43,006 bases of DNA from a virus. A program made the translations under genes and the position numbers. Numbering within the stretch: position 1 is the stretch's first letter; each line of letters begins with the position of its first letter. Positions 32,837 through 38,836 of the stretch are shown in pieces. The notes beneath the pieces are model-generated. The model ran no database searches. It was given only the letters and a program-made list of their open reading frames with translations, and had not been told where the DNA came from. The stretch covers positions 1 to 43,006 of the IMG/VR virus record IMGVR_UViG_3300046713_000149. The stretch is one strand, 5' to 3'.

Positions 32837-34173
32837 CACGACGCCCTCCGCAGCGGTACGACGTTGGTCTGCGTCTCCTCGCGCGGCAGGCCGAGGAGGG
32901 CGTGCGGCGAGGGCGAGCCCTCCAGCAGCAGATCAGCCCAGGCACAGGCGATGCGGCGCTGGTCCTCGAGCCACTGGGCGCGGCTGTAGCGCCACTCGTC
33001 ACTGCTCATCCCCTCCGGTAGATGCGCCAACATGATGTCGGCCACAGCGCGGTCAGCGCGGCTGCGCTCGCTGACGATCGTCAGGAATGTACCGCGCCAC
33101 CCATGCGGCACCGCTCGGAGCCCCGTCCCTTTGAGGGCTGCACTCATCGCCGCGCTGAGCGCGCCGTGCCCCAGCCCGGCCTTGCGGAGCCAGTGGGACG
33201 TGAACACAAGATCAGCGTCCTGGCGGCGAAAGAAACGCGCGGCCCGCAACACCTCGATCGCCTGCGGAGCGAGGCAGACGATATGGGGCCGGTCGTCGTC
33301 CCGGTGCTTCATGCGAGCGCCGGGGATCGTCCACACCCCGGCATCCAGATCGATCTCGCTCCAGCGCGCCCTCAGAGCCTCCTCTGAGCGCACGCCGGTT
33401 AAGGCCACAAAGCGGTGCGCCAGGATCACGGTCGGCCCCAGCCGCCCTGCCTGACGCTCTACAGCCCGCAACACCTTGCGAGCCTGCTCCAGGGTCACGG
33501 CAGCGGGCTGGCGCTTGGCGCGCGGCTGGCGCGGCAGGAACGGCAACGTCTGCCGCATCGGATTGTATGCGATCCAACGCTCGGCGAGGGCCAAATCAAA
33601 AACGCCGCACAACGCACGCTTCACGGCTGCAGCCGCAGCCGGCCCGCCCAGCTCCCTGCCGCGCAGGATGACCCCAGCGTGCAGCTCCTCGATCAGGTAA
33701 CGGCAGTCGCGGATGGTGATCTCCGCGACCTGTCGCTTGCCCCAGACGGGCAGGACGTGGAGCGCGAGCCGCTGCTCGCAATGCCGAAGGGCGCGCGGCG
33801 TCCACCGCGACCGGCGGGTGCGGAGCCAGTCCTGGGCAACAGCGGCGAAGGAGCGATCCTCGCCCGCTGCGGGCACCACGGCGGGAATACCGCTGACCTT
33901 GATCCGAGCCCGCGCGAGCCGGGCCCGTTTGAGGTTCATGGCGGGCAGCTCGCCCAGGGTGACGTTGGTTGTCCTGTTGGCGCGCTGGAGCTGGCAGCGC
34001 CACACCCGGCGACCGGATGCGAGGATTGCCAGCACCAGCCCGTCACCAAATCGCAGGGTGGTGAGGGTGCCCGGCTCAGGCTTCCAGCTCTCGGCGTCGG
34101 CCTGGGTCAGCTCACGGCCTTTTGGGCCCTTGGAGATTGAGACGTAACGCGGGGTAGTGGTATTCTTGATCAT
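32836..34173 (-). CDS. int: tyrosine-recombinase integrase, P4-like
   Basis: Inserts the phage genome at a chromosomal attachment site. The 445-residue protein has an N-terminal arm-binding region (WRCQLQRANRTTNVTLGELP, as in P4-type integrases), a core-binding helical domain (about 105-210), and a catalytic domain. Catalytic residues visible are R262 (TGVRSEEALRARW), K289 (ARMKHRDD), H357-x-x-R360 (HGWRGTF), H384 (MLAH) and Y396 (EWRYSRAQWLEDQRR). All six expected positions are present, so it is probably active. It is transcribed leftward and converges with the late genes. The attachment site is expected close to its 5' side, perhaps in 34895-35174. Confidence 0.93.
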   Translation of the reverse strand: MIKNTTTPRYVSISKGPKGRELTQADAESWKPEPGTLTTLRFGDGLVLAILASGRRVWRCQLQRANRTTNVTLGELPAMNLKRARLARARIKVSGIPAVVPAAGEDRSFAAVAQDWLRTRRSRWTPRALRHCEQRLALHVLPVWGKRQVAEITIRDCRYLIEELHAGVILRGRELGGPAAAAAVKRALCGVFDLALAERWIAYNPMRQTLPFLPRQPRAKRQPAAVTLEQARKVLRAVERQAGRLGPTVILAHRFVALTGVRSEEALRARWSEIDLDAGVWTIPGARMKHRDDDRPHIVCLAPQAIEVLRAARFFRRQDADLVFTSHWLRKAGLGHGALSAAMSAALKGTGLRAVPHGWRGTFLTIVSERSRADRAVADIMLAHLPEGMSSDEWRYSRAQWLEDQRRIACAWADLLLEGSPSPHALLGLPREETQTNVVPLRRAS

Positions 34174-34184
34174 CGGAATGGACC

Positions 34185-34364
34185 TCAGACTTGCCCCCGG
34201 GGCGTTGGCGCGCTCCCGGGGGTTTTGTTGTTGCCATGCCCGGGATGCCGGTTCGTCCGGCTCGGGCTGCCTGGGAGATTAGCGCTCCCCGGCGCGACGG
34301 TGGGGGCAGCTCCGCCCAACGGGGCTCCCACCGCCGCAACCGGGTCGCTGGTATCGCAGTGCAT
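34185..34364 (-). CDS. small proline/glycine-rich protein of unknown function
   Basis: 59 residues from ATG 34364 (an upstream in-frame ATG is at 34382). The start is chosen because the 20 bases before it, ending GGGGCTGGAGAAGACC, are the same as those before the gene at 34894. The peptide is low complexity (AAVGAPLGGAAPTVAPGSAN, then basic and proline-rich). A terminator-like hairpin on the opposite strand (34194-34222) lies within its 3' end. Its coding status is uncertain. Confidence 0.35.
   Translation of the reverse strand: MHCDTSDPVAAVGAPLGGAAPTVAPGSANLPGSPSRTNRHPGHGNNKTPGSAPTPRGQV
34194..34226 (+). terminator. strong rho-independent terminator, rightward
   Basis: Arms 34194-34201 (CCCCCGGG) and 34215-34222 (CCCGGGGG) are perfectly complementary, 8 bp with a 13-base loop. 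TTTTG follows at 34223, with more T-rich sequence. The direction is rightward, yet no rightward gene lies between 32768 and here. It would stop late-operon read-through that runs antisense across the integrase gene. Confidence 0.65.
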
Positions 34365-34427
34365 GGTCTTCTCCAGCCCCATGTTTGCCGCCGGGGCGCA
34401 CGGTGGTGGTCAGACGCGGGATGGGAG

Positions 34428-34661
34428 TCACTCCACCCCGTTGTTGAAATCGTCGCGGTGCATGTTGGCCAGATAGAGCGCAATCTGCGCATCATCGCAG
34501 GCGTGATGCTTGAGTGTCTTGCCCTTGCCATCGAACCGATAGATGACGAGGCAGCACCCGCTCTTGACCGGCCCGTCAGCGCCGCGCTCCTCGCTGTAGA
34601 CGCCATAGCCGACGTGCTTCTGCCGCGAATAGATTGTCTGAACATATGCTTTGGCCGCCAT
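34428..34661 (-). CDS. small protein of unknown function
   Basis: 77 residues from ATG 34661 within TGATG of the upstream gene (a GTG three bases earlier is possible). Contains AYVQTIYSRQKHVGYGVYSE, a charged middle, CCLVIYRFDGKGKTLKHHAC and an acidic C-terminus with DDFNNGVE. This looks like a compact alpha/beta protein with three cysteines. It is the third gene upstream of integrase in the leftward operon. No family recognised. Confidence 0.65.
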   Translation of the reverse strand: MAAKAYVQTIYSRQKHVGYGVYSEERGADGPVKSGCCLVIYRFDGKGKTLKHHACDDAQIALYLANMHRDDFNNGVE

Positions 34662-34894
34662 CACACGGTCTCCTTCGCGGGCTCAAGGCGCAACTTGCCG
34701 TGCAGGCCACGCGCCAGCAGTTGTGCGACGAGATTAGAAATCGCGGCATCGCGGGTAGGACAGCCGTCGGAGTAGACGGTGCGGCCACGCGGCAGACCGT
34801 CCACGATCTCCGCCGTCCAGGCGGGGACGAAGCAGTGCCGTGGACGGTCGTAGTATTTCGGGTTGAAGGTGATGCGGGCGGTGTAGACGGTCAT
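34661..34894 (-). CDS. small protein of unknown function
   Basis: 77 residues from ATG 34894 preceded by GGGGCTGGAGAAGACC, the same leader as the 34364 start. Sequence MTVYTARITFNPKYYDRP, then RHCFVPAWTAEIVDGLPRGR, SDGCPTRDAAISNLVAQLL. The last part is a helix typical of short RNA/DNA-associated or HicB-like proteins, but the HicB fold cannot be shown. It is coupled by TGATG to the next gene and starts the integrase sub-operon. Confidence 0.65.
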   Translation of the reverse strand: MTVYTARITFNPKYYDRPRHCFVPAWTAEIVDGLPRGRTVYSDGCPTRDAAISNLVAQLLARGLHGKLRLEPAKETV

Positions 34895-35174
34895 GGTCTT
34901 CTCCAGCCCCTGATTGCCCGGGGCGGGGCGTAGCGGACCGTAGCGGGTTCGGGTTGGGAACTGCTACCCATTACCCATCAAACGGCGATCAATACCTGCG
35001 CTCTTTTCCCTGGAAATGCTAGGGTTTTGTATTTGATTGATTGAAGTTGTTTGACCCTCGACATATCAGCGATGAATGTCCGGTATTCTCTAATCTGTTG
35101 TTTTTGCTAGATGTTTTCTCTACCTATCGGGGTCGTAGCGGATTGCATAGCGGGTTTGGGTGAAACGCATGGCT
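34895..35174. promoter_or_regulatory. AT-rich intergenic region, probable promoter/attP zone
   Basis: This 280-base gap in the leftward arm has no gene. Its core (about 34975-35120) is much more AT-rich than the genome. Imperfect repeats flank it: GTAGCGG pairs at 34931/34941 and 35136/35148, each followed by GGTTyGGGTTGGG-like sequence. A TTGATTGATTGAA tract lies in the centre. A small hairpin with T-run is at 35008-35028. Position directly upstream of the integrase sub-operon suits a promoter and attP with arm-type sites, but no tRNA-like core was identified. Confidence 0.4.
35008..35028 (+). terminator. weak terminator-like hairpin, rightward
   Basis: CCCTGG (35008-35013) pairs with CTAGGG (35019-35024), with one G-T wobble and a 5-base loop, then TTTT. 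It shares the GGGTTTTG ending with the stronger terminators at 34222, 38248 and 42478. It would act on rightward transcripts, for which there is no gene here, so its role is unclear. Confidence 0.35.
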
Positions 35175-35399
35175 TCAGTGGCGCACAATCCGCAAACCCT
35201 CCTCCGTCAGGCAGAGCATCGGATCACCAACCTCGATTTCGAGGTTCGACCCCGCGACATCCTCCGCCGTCGCCTCGCGCCACACAGCCAGCCCACTGGC
35301 CTCGATCAGCTTCTCAAGCTGGTGGGCGTCCAAATCGCCGCCGGCGATGAAGACTTCCCACAGCTCGGCGAACATCCTGTTCAGCGATGGCTCGCTCAT
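35175..35399 (-). CDS. small protein of unknown function
   Basis: 74 residues. AGGAGCG Shine-Dalgarno about 5 bases before ATG 35399. Acidic helical sequence (LNRMFAELWEVFIAGGDLDA, HQLEKLIEASGLAVWREAT) followed by LEIEVGDPMLCLTEEGLRIV. The latter part looks like a small strand-helix end. It is the last gene of the early leftward operon before the AT-rich gap. No family recognised. Confidence 0.7.
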   Translation of the reverse strand: MSEPSLNRMFAELWEVFIAGGDLDAHQLEKLIEASGLAVWREATAEDVAGSNLEIEVGDPMLCLTEEGLRIVRH

Positions 35400-35408
35400 C
35401 GCACGCTC

Positions 35409-35609
35409 CTATTTCAGAACGCTCGGCGGCAGGTCCGTGCAGTGCTGGCAGACAATGCGCAGACCGGGGATGCGGCGGATCAAATCCTGGCCGCTAGGGT
35501 AGATGCCAACCGCCTCGCCGCAGGCGTCGCAAACACGCGTGTTGTCCTGCTGCGGGTGCACGCGCTGCACGTCCTCCAGCCGCATCACAATCAGCTCCGG
35601 GTTAACCAT
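35409..35609 (-). CDS. small zinc-ribbon-like protein
   Basis: 66 residues. Two CxxC pairs, CDACG and CQHC, are 26 residues apart and would bind one metal ion, as in zinc ribbons. The N-terminus (PELIVMRLEDVQRVHPQQDN) is helical. A regulatory or nucleic-acid-binding role is plausible; the family is not named. The start overlaps the end of the upstream gene. Confidence 0.65.
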   Translation of the reverse strand: MVNPELIVMRLEDVQRVHPQQDNTRVCDACGEAVGIYPSGQDLIRRIPGLRIVCQHCTDLPPSVLK

Positions 35610-36048
35610 GGCCGGGCTCGCTGGGCTGCGGAACCTCCCGCAGATCGCTGATAACGTTCTTCCGATAATAGTCGGTGACGAGCGAACTCAGAGCAGAGGC
35701 GCTGGGGTTTTTCGCCCAACACGCATCGCAGATACCGTGACCCAGCGCGTGCCGGGGATTGTCCAGGTACGCATGCAGGATCACCAACGCCAGCGGTGGT
35801 GCATCTCGCGAAAACTCGTGATCGCAGAGCAGACACATCGCCGGAGGATCCGCTCTATCAATTGCCAAGATAAACTGCCCAATCACTATTGCCAAACGCT
35901 GCGCTTCAGCGTCGCCGGCCAGCCCCCGCATAATTGATTCTAACATCCCCTCGATAGAATAAATGGCGATTTGCCAGACGCCCTGACCTTCCAGGCGTAT
36001 CTCCTCCAGGCCTGCTTTAAGGATGCGCCGGCGTTTTGCGTCACCCAT
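35602..36048 (-). CDS. protein of unknown function, MGDAKRR-type N-terminus
   Basis: 148 residues from ATG 36048, chosen because AGGAGG lies 7 bases upstream; longer frames extend over the previous gene. The protein begins MGDAKRRRILKAG, a start seen in many small phage and mobile-element proteins. A helical domain follows, with VWQIAIYSIEGMLESIMRGL. A CxxC pair (CLLCDHEF) and a second CxxC (CDACW) suggest a zinc site in residues 70-110. Overlaps the next gene's start. Function unknown. Confidence 0.7.
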   Translation of the reverse strand: MGDAKRRRILKAGLEEIRLEGQGVWQIAIYSIEGMLESIMRGLAGDAEAQRLAIVIGQFILAIDRADPPAMCLLCDHEFSRDAPPLALVILHAYLDNPRHALGHGICDACWAKNPSASALSSLVTDYYRKNVISDLREVPQPSEPGHG

Positions 36049-36319
36049 TTTGCTCCTCCTGCTCGCACGCAACAACGTCGGCACGGGCGGCATTCTGGGG
36101 AGCGATCGCGCGTCCGTATTTGACAAGTGCCTCTTCGACAATGTCCGCTGCCCAGGTCTCCGCATCCGCCTCCGTCCACCCCACATGCACGAGCGCATAA
36201 CGGACGAACGCAAGCTGATAGATCTCTCGCCAAAGAGCGTCGAGACGCTTGGCCTCGGCAATCGCCGGCAGAGCATCCATCTCGGCGAGCGCTTTCCATG
36301 CCCTTGTCCAGTCCATCAT
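36041..36319 (-). CDS. small helical protein of unknown function
   Basis: 92 residues from ATG 36319 in an ATGA overlap with the upstream gene. It is acidic and alpha-helical (WTRAWKALAEMDALPAIAEA, DALWREIYQLAFVRYALVHV, DIVEEALVKYGRAI). The stop lies inside the next gene's Shine-Dalgarno, so translation is coupled. No domain recognised. Confidence 0.68.
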   Translation of the reverse strand: MMDWTRAWKALAEMDALPAIAEAKRLDALWREIYQLAFVRYALVHVGWTEADAETWAADIVEEALVKYGRAIAPQNAARADVVACEQEEQNG

Positions 36320-36528
36320 GCAGCCTCCGGTGGCGGGGGTGGCAGATCGGCAATCGCCAGGATGTCGCGCTCGGTCAACCAGACATTCCCCGGACGGCTC
36401 CAGGCAACGATGCCTCGTTCGCGTGTCTCAGGAGCAGTGATCGTGGCCACAATCCAGCCGCGCTTGCGCGTGTAAGCCAAAAACGGTCGCGTCGGATAAA
36501 CCGGCGGAACACCAAAAACGAACGACAT
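36316..36528 (-). CDS. small protein of unknown function
   Basis: 70 residues from ATG 36528. MSFVFGVPPVYPTRPFLAYT, then RKRGWIVATITAPETRERG, WSRPGNVWLTERDILAIADL and a proline run. It looks like a small beta barrel, with the RGWIVATI segment as a core strand. Stop and start codons overlap on both sides. Function unknown. Confidence 0.65.
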   Translation of the reverse strand: MSFVFGVPPVYPTRPFLAYTRKRGWIVATITAPETRERGIVAWSRPGNVWLTERDILAIADLPPPPPEAA

Positions 36529-36752
36529 TACGCGGCCTCCTGCGCGATCGAGTAGCGCACCGCATCGTCAGCGGTGTCGCCCATGCGGCGACCGGCACGC
36601 TCGCCACCTATGCCCAAGGCATGAAACCAGTCCTGACGACTGCCGCCGGGCGGGTGGTAACTCAGCTTCACCGTGTTCAGCGCACTCTCCACGATCGCCC
36701 CAGGCACGCTGAATTTTTGGCTGTAGACGGTGATGCGTCCGTTGTTGTTCAT
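36528..36752 (-). CDS. small protein of unknown function
   Basis: 74 residues starting MNNNGRITVYSQKFSVPG. The middle (VESALNTVKLSYHPPGGSRQ, DWFHALGIGGERAGRRMG) and C-terminal helix (DTADDAVRYSIAQEAA) suggest a compact alpha/beta fold. It overlaps the neighbouring genes by 1 and 4 bases. The opening ITVYSQKF is similar in style to MTVYTARITF at 34894, but no clear homology is claimed. Confidence 0.65.
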   Translation of the reverse strand: MNNNGRITVYSQKFSVPGAIVESALNTVKLSYHPPGGSRQDWFHALGIGGERAGRRMGDTADDAVRYSIAQEAA

Positions 36753-36931
36753 CGCTGTTGCCCCAGCTCAACTGGCGTTTGTCCGGGCGTTGCCATTCGG
36801 GTCCAGCCGCTTCGGAGGTCTGTCGTACGCCAAAGGGAGCCGTCATCGCATAGCGCGATGAGGTAGCACTGCAGTTCCTGAAATCCTGTGTAGACGGTTG
36901 GCTGCCACTGGGTGATCTGGACGATTTTCAT
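36749..36931 (-). CDS. small protein of unknown function
   Basis: 60 residues from ATG 36931, with GGAG six bases upstream; a longer upstream frame is not supported. KIVQITQWQPTVYTGFQELQ, then CYLIALCDDGSLWRTTDLRS: the LIALCDDGSLWR segment resembles short phage proteins with a DGSxWx beta hairpin, and such proteins are common in accessory regions. Function unknown. Confidence 0.65.
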   Translation of the reverse strand: MKIVQITQWQPTVYTGFQELQCYLIALCDDGSLWRTTDLRSGWTRMATPGQTPVELGQQR

Positions 36932-36992
36932 GTTGCTCCGGTTTCGTTGCGCATTAAGTTTGCTCAATGCGCGCGCTCTCCCCAGATCTGCG

Positions 36993-37358
36993 TCACTTCT
37001 CGCTCTCCTGAATTTTCCGCGGCCTGCCGGGACCGCGTCGCGGCCTGCGCTTTCCGCGACCGCCGAGCGACGGGTCAATGCTGCGCTCAGCCATCCGTCG
37101 CAGCATGTCCGGATCGGTCGCCAACGGCGCGAGCTGCTTCATCCGAGCCTGCTCGCGGGCGGTGAGCCAGATCTTGATGTCGCTCCATAGCCACCGATTC
37201 GATTTCCCGATCTTGATCGGCTTCGGCAGAATTTTAGAGCGAACCCAATTGTTGATCGTTCCGAGGCTGACCTGCAGCTCCTTCGCGAGCACCTGACTCC
37301 CGATCAGCATCTGGTCGCGATCCACCTTGATGCTGTTCAGCGCGCGTTCGCGGTGCAT
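36993..37358 (-). CDS. AlpA/excisionase-like helix-turn-helix protein with AT-hook
   Basis: 121 residues from ATG 37358, chosen for a GGAGG seven bases upstream over ATG 37370. Residues about 18-65 form a MerR/AlpA-type winged helix: IGSQVLAKELQVSLGTINNW, then VRSKILPKPIKIGKSNRWLW, then SDIKIWLTAREQ. This pattern is used by phage excisionases and Cox-like regulators. The C-terminus is strongly basic (GRGKRRPRRGPGRPRKI) and carries an AT-hook GRPRK. It is a candidate excisionase or lysogeny regulator in the integrase arm. Confidence 0.7.
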   Translation of the reverse strand: MHRERALNSIKVDRDQMLIGSQVLAKELQVSLGTINNWVRSKILPKPIKIGKSNRWLWSDIKIWLTAREQARMKQLAPLATDPDMLRRMAERSIDPSLGGRGKRRPRRGPGRPRKIQESEK

Positions 37359-37534
37359 TTCAGCCTCCATAACCGCTCATACATGCCGGGAGCCATAGCG
37401 CCGTCCAAAATGCCGCGCAGGCACAGGCTTTGCAGAAACGCAAACGACGAACGCAACTCGCGTTCCGCATGCCATTCGCCGTCAGCCAGCGCCGCCAGAA
37501 TGCGACGTTCAGCGCGGGTCATCATCGTCGTCAT
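37337..37534 (-). CDS. small winged-helix-like protein
   Basis: 65 residues from ATG 37534; ATG codons at 37525 and 37522 are alternatives. The sequence RAERRILAALADGEWHAERE, then LRSSFAFLQSLCLRGILDG, fits a small winged-helix domain (helix, DGEW turn, helix, then hydrophobic helix). It overlaps both neighbours. A transcription regulator is plausible, since no other canonical CI-type repressor was seen. Confidence 0.55.
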   Translation of the reverse strand: MTTMMTRAERRILAALADGEWHAERELRSSFAFLQSLCLRGILDGAMAPGMYERLWRLKCTANAR

Positions 37535-38096
37535 CGCCGCCCTGAACGGGGCGGGCAGTACGCGTGACGACAGGGCGCGTGGTAGCGTTGGACAAAGCGG
37601 CACCATCCACCACCTCACCGTCGGCAAGCGCCTGGGCAATTCGCTTTTTGTTGGGCGTGCGCGTGGTCACCACCTCGATGTCCACATACCGGTCGGCGAG
37701 CTGCGTCGCGTCGGTGATGATGGGAGCGGGAGCGATGTGCTCGATGCGGATACGCGCGAGCAGGCTGGCGTGCCTTGTCTTGCCCAGGATGTCGAGCAGC
37801 ATGCGCGCGTTGTCCCGCAGCGTTTCGCAGCGGACGAGGTAACGGTCCCTGCGGTCGCGGAAAGCGCGGCGCATGCCGTCGGCTTCCTCCGCTCTGGTTT
37901 TTGCCCAGGAATGAGCGTCAAGAACGCGGTCAAGAAGATGCTCGGGATGCGCTACACCCTCAGCCTGCAACGCCCGAATGATAACCTGCTCATCAGCCGG
38001 CAGAGCCGGATCAAGGGAAGCGAGGATGCGCCCAAAGACGCTGAGAGCGCGCTCTAACGTCCAGGCCGATGGGGCGGCGTCGGACATGCGATCCAT
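37509..38096 (-). CDS. Gp157-like phage protein
   Basis: 195 residues from ATG 38096 (ATG 38087 or an upstream TTG 38195 are alternatives). The N-terminal helix is followed by a long coiled coil (DAHSWAKTRAEEADGMRRAF, RDRRDRYLVRCETLRDNARM). Then comes a beta part with RIRIEHIAPAPIITDATQL, YVDIEVVTTRTPNKKRIAQA and LADGEVVDGAALSNAT. This order (coiled coil, then TPNKKxIxxAL-DGExVxGA) is the hallmark of the siphovirus Gp157 family. Members sit in early gene clusters; their role is not settled. The C-terminus is an acidic DDDDD tail. First gene of the leftward arm. Confidence 0.75.
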   Translation of the reverse strand: MDRMSDAAPSAWTLERALSVFGRILASLDPALPADEQVIIRALQAEGVAHPEHLLDRVLDAHSWAKTRAEEADGMRRAFRDRRDRYLVRCETLRDNARMLLDILGKTRHASLLARIRIEHIAPAPIITDATQLADRYVDIEVVTTRTPNKKRIAQALADGEVVDGAALSNATTRPVVTRTARPVQGGDDDDDDPR

Positions 38097-38129
38097 CCAA
38101 TGTCGCAACCGTTTCCATCCGGTCGTATG
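38087..38129. repeat. 43-bp segment repeated in inverted orientation at 42753-42795
   Basis: Read leftward, this segment begins CATACGACCGGATGGAAAC (19 bases identical) and continues with 19 of 24 matches to 42753-42795 read rightward (38 of 43 overall). Here it lies across the start of the Gp157-like gene. Next to it is an inverted repeat CGGTC-GTAT-GACCG (near 38120-38133). The partner copy carries an in-frame stop, suggesting a decayed duplicate or a shared protein-binding site. Confidence 0.7.
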
Positions 38130-38422
38130 ACCGTAGTCGTTGTCGGTGATTGATTGTTGATGTTGATGAGCGTTCGATGGGGAGTCAAGCTGCAATTTAT
38201 ATGTAATGAATTATAAAACCCCGGATGGATTCTTATAATCCCCAGGGGTTTTGGTGTGTCGTTATGTTACAGTCGCCGGATATCCGGGGAATACCTCCCT
38301 GTTTTTTCAGCCAAAGGTATAGTTGGGGGTTTTGTGCTCTTATTGATCGTATATTGAATAAGCAGAACAGATAAATATTTTTCCTCTTGCGCGGGTGATC
38401 GGGGCGGCGCTCTGTTGCCCGG
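38130..38422. promoter_or_regulatory. divergent control region between the two transcription arms
   Basis: About 300 AT-rich bases with no convincing gene. A leftward TATAAT (38215-38210) has a GATTC GANTC site (38228-38232) in its spacer, and another GANTC (GAGTC) lies at 38182-38186. A bidirectional terminator-like hairpin spans 38215-38252. A perfect 12-bp palindrome CCGGATATCCGG is at 38276-38287. Further AT-rich sequence with GTATATTGAATA lies at about 38350 ahead of the rightward nuclease gene. The -35 elements are poor by eye, so activation by a regulator is plausible. Confidence 0.55.
38215..38252. terminator. bidirectional terminator-like hairpin
   Basis: AAAACCCC (38215-38222) pairs with GGGGTTTT (38245-38252). 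Inside, GGATT (38227-38231) pairs with AATCC (38237-38241) around the loop CTTAT. The A-run on one side and T-run on the other make it terminator-like in both directions. It overlaps the putative leftward -10 box, so it may also form part of a control element. Confidence 0.6.
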
Positions 38423-38836
38423 ATGCGCGCCAGCAAGCCAGCGTTCAAGCTGCAGGCACCGGTCATACCGGAGGGCGCGCTGCACCAGCAGATTCACAAA
38501 GTGCTCACGATCGAGATCGCCCCGCCGGGGCGCGTGAGCCTGGGCCGCGCGGTCTGGTATTCCATCGACATCGCCAATTACGGCGGCAACACACCGGGGC
38601 TGCGCACATCGCGCGGCGTTATCGCCGGCATCCCCGATGTTTTTTTATTGTGGGGCGGGACGGCTTTTTTTATTGAGCTGAAGCGCGAGGGCGGCCTGTT
38701 GAGCGATGCACAGCAGGCGCTCATCCCGGCGCTGCTCATCGGAGGCGGGCGCTGCGGCGTCGCCACGACGGCTGAGGAGGTGCTGGCACTGCTCGATGTC
38801 TGGGGAGTGCCACGGCGTCGTGCGGTGCGCCTGTGA
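38423..38836 (+). CDS. VRR-NUC family PD-(D/E)XK nuclease
   Basis: 137 residues. The catalytic core is visible: GVIAGIPDVFLLWGG with PD at 71-72, then FFIELKREGG with E85 and K87, then SDAQQALIPAL with Q98. A closing CGVATTAEEVLALLDVWGVP helix matches VRR-NUC domains. Phage versions act on branched or flapped DNA in replication and recombination. Extra residues 40-60 (GRAVWYSIDIANYGGNTPG) precede the motif. It overlaps the helicase start (GTGA). First rightward gene of the replication module. Confidence 0.82.
   Translation: MRASKPAFKLQAPVIPEGALHQQIHKVLTIEIAPPGRVSLGRAVWYSIDIANYGGNTPGLRTSRGVIAGIPDVFLLWGGTAFFIELKREGGLLSDAQQALIPALLIGGGRCGVATTAEEVLALLDVWGVPRRRAVRL

Noticed and set aside
34895-35174. 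tRNA-like or tRNA 3'-end attachment core
   Set aside because: A GGTTCGGGTTGGGAAC stretch recalls a T-arm but lacks the paired stem and acceptor end, so no tRNA or att core is called.
38233-38497. Leftward frames of 76-77 codons in the divergent control region
   Set aside because: They overlap terminator and palindrome in AT-rich DNA, end in the promoter zone and look random.
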